Assembly: GCF_019392335.1 (NCBI RefSeq)
Contig: NZ_JAHXRQ010000001.1
Location: forward strand, 310,001 to 374,000
Length of the DNA: 64,000 bases
Source of the DNA: Mameliella sp. CS4
Lineage (GTDB): Bacteria > Pseudomonadota > Alphaproteobacteria > Rhodobacterales > Rhodobacteraceae
Direction: 5' to 3'
Shown piece by piece: positions 63,446 to 64,000 of the stretch. The translations under genes were made by a program, and so were the position numbers. Positions within the stretch are counted from its first letter, which is position 1, and each line of letters starts with the position of its first letter. Below the pieces are notes generated by a model. The model saw nothing but the letters and a program-made list of their open reading frames with translations, was not told where the DNA came from and did no database searches.

Positions 63446-64000
63446 ATGACGCTTGTCCCCCTGCCCCGCCCGGTGATCGAACCCGCCCTGCGCACCGCGC
63501 TGGAAGAGGATCTTGGCCTTGCCGGGGACATCACCTCGGCGGTGGTCATCCCTGCCGGGCACCGCTCGGTCGTCACCGCCGTCGCCCGCAAGCCCGGCGT
63601 GATCGCCGGGCTGGACTGCGCCGAGCTGGCCTGTGCGCTGGTCGATCCGGCCATCGTGGTCACGCGCCACCTGCAGGACGGTGCGCCCGTCACGCCCGGC
63701 ACCCGCATCGCGACATTTGAAGGCCCCTCCCGCAGCCTGCTGACCGCCGAACGCACGGCGCTCAACTTCATGGGGCACCTTTCAGGGATCGCGAGTGTCA
63801 CGGCGGGCCTGGTTCAGGCGGTCGCAGGCACAGGGGCAAACATTGTCTGCACCCGCAAGACCACGCCGGGCCTGCGCGCTCTGGAAAAATACGCCGTCCG
63901 CGCGGGCGGCGGCATGAACCATCGTTATTCGCTGGCCGATGCGGTGCTGATCAAGGACAATCACATCGCCATCGCGGGCGGCATCCGCCCGGCGCTGGAG
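63446..64000 (+). CDS. nadC: Nicotinate-nucleotide pyrophosphorylase, 5' part
   Basis: The first 185 codons of quinolinate phosphoribosyltransferase; the rest lies beyond the window. It starts ATG 63446, one base after the nadB stop. Family motifs seen are EEDLGLAGDITSAVVIP, AERTALNFMGHLSGIAS, CTRKTTPGLRALEKYAV, GGGMNHRYSLADAVLIKDNH. It would make nicotinate mononucleotide from quinolinate and phosphoribosyl pyrophosphate. Confidence 0.96.
   Translation, partial: MTLVPLPRPVIEPALRTALEEDLGLAGDITSAVVIPAGHRSVVTAVARKPGVIAGLDCAELACALVDPAIVVTRHLQDGAPVTPGTRIATFEGPSRSLLTAERTALNFMGHLSGIASVTAGLVQAVAGTGANIVCTRKTTPGLRALEKYAVRAGGGMNHRYSLADAVLIKDNHIAIAGGIRPALE

Overview
The window is gene-dense, GC-rich DNA. 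Gene content points to an alphaproteobacterium of the Rhodobacteraceae (Roseobacter-type): a Hint-domain protein, a PQQ and molybdenum-hydroxylase island, tripartite tricarboxylate transport with a Tct-type two-component system, and a NadQ-like regulator beside nadABC. I saw no rRNA, tRNA, CRISPR array, transposase or phage gene. The assignment to Rhodobacteraceae is inference from families and synteny, not from a marker gene.

Layout. 1-7 kb: tail of an unidentified protein, a GGDEF cyclase, a secreted gamma-glutamyltransferase under a 25-bp palindrome, a PhnA/YjdM protein, a lipoprotein, a 2-hydroxyacid dehydrogenase, an SH3 protein and a Hint-domain protein. 7-12.7 kb: surface-sugar genes (UDP-glucose dehydrogenase, the coupled kdsD-kdsB-kdsA operon, a phosphohexomutase). 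12.8-30.3 kb: a quinoprotein island. It holds a CXXCW protein, a metallo-beta-lactamase-fold hydrolase, a SoxYZ-like carrier, a NosR-like flavin/Fe-S membrane protein with its ApbE flavin transferase, a form II CO-dehydrogenase-like molybdenum enzyme (CoxG, S, L, M), a XoxJ-like binding protein, cytochrome c-550 PedF, a PQQ-linked binding protein and beta-propeller, a Sel1 protein, a small cytochrome c and a PQQ alcohol dehydrogenase with the lanthanide Asp-Tyr-Asp signature.

30.3-39.5 kb: a broken zinc-ribbon membrane gene, an AIM24-like protein, a GntR/YfcC transporter pair, then a LuxR-type response regulator, a FIST (NosP-like) sensor and a NahK-like hybrid kinase. The same families sit together in the Pseudomonas ethanol-oxidation regulatory locus, so they probably belong to the quinoprotein island. 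An HlyD-type adaptor follows. 39.5-45 kb: orphan citrate lyase alpha subunit, peroxiredoxin, two glutathione transferases, a lipoprotein and a caspase-like protein that appears to lack its catalytic residues.

45.1-56.3 kb: a carboxylate uptake and catabolism locus. One leftward operon, with most junctions overlapping as ATGA/GTGA, encodes a TctC receptor, a fused TctA-TctB permease, an isopropylmalate-dehydrogenase-like enzyme, a PrpF-type isomerase, a ThDP enzyme, a 77-residue unknown protein, a 2-hydroxyacid dehydrogenase and a TauE-type exporter. TctD/TctE-type regulators diverge from it. The substrate is not identifiable from sequence. 56.3-59.9 kb: a cytoplasmic gamma-glutamyltransferase homolog, an AbrB-type membrane protein and a divergent GntR/FCD regulator. 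60-64 kb: a NadQ-type Nudix-like regulator followed by nadA-nadB-nadC, with two matching palindromes over and just after a good promoter. nadC runs off the right end.

How the genes may work together: alcohols would be oxidised in the periplasm by the PQQ enzyme, electrons would pass to PedF or the small cytochrome c, and the aldehyde product might be handled by the neighbouring molybdenum hydroxylase. The flavin/Fe-S membrane protein and the SoxYZ-like relay have no settled role and are the least explained part of the window.
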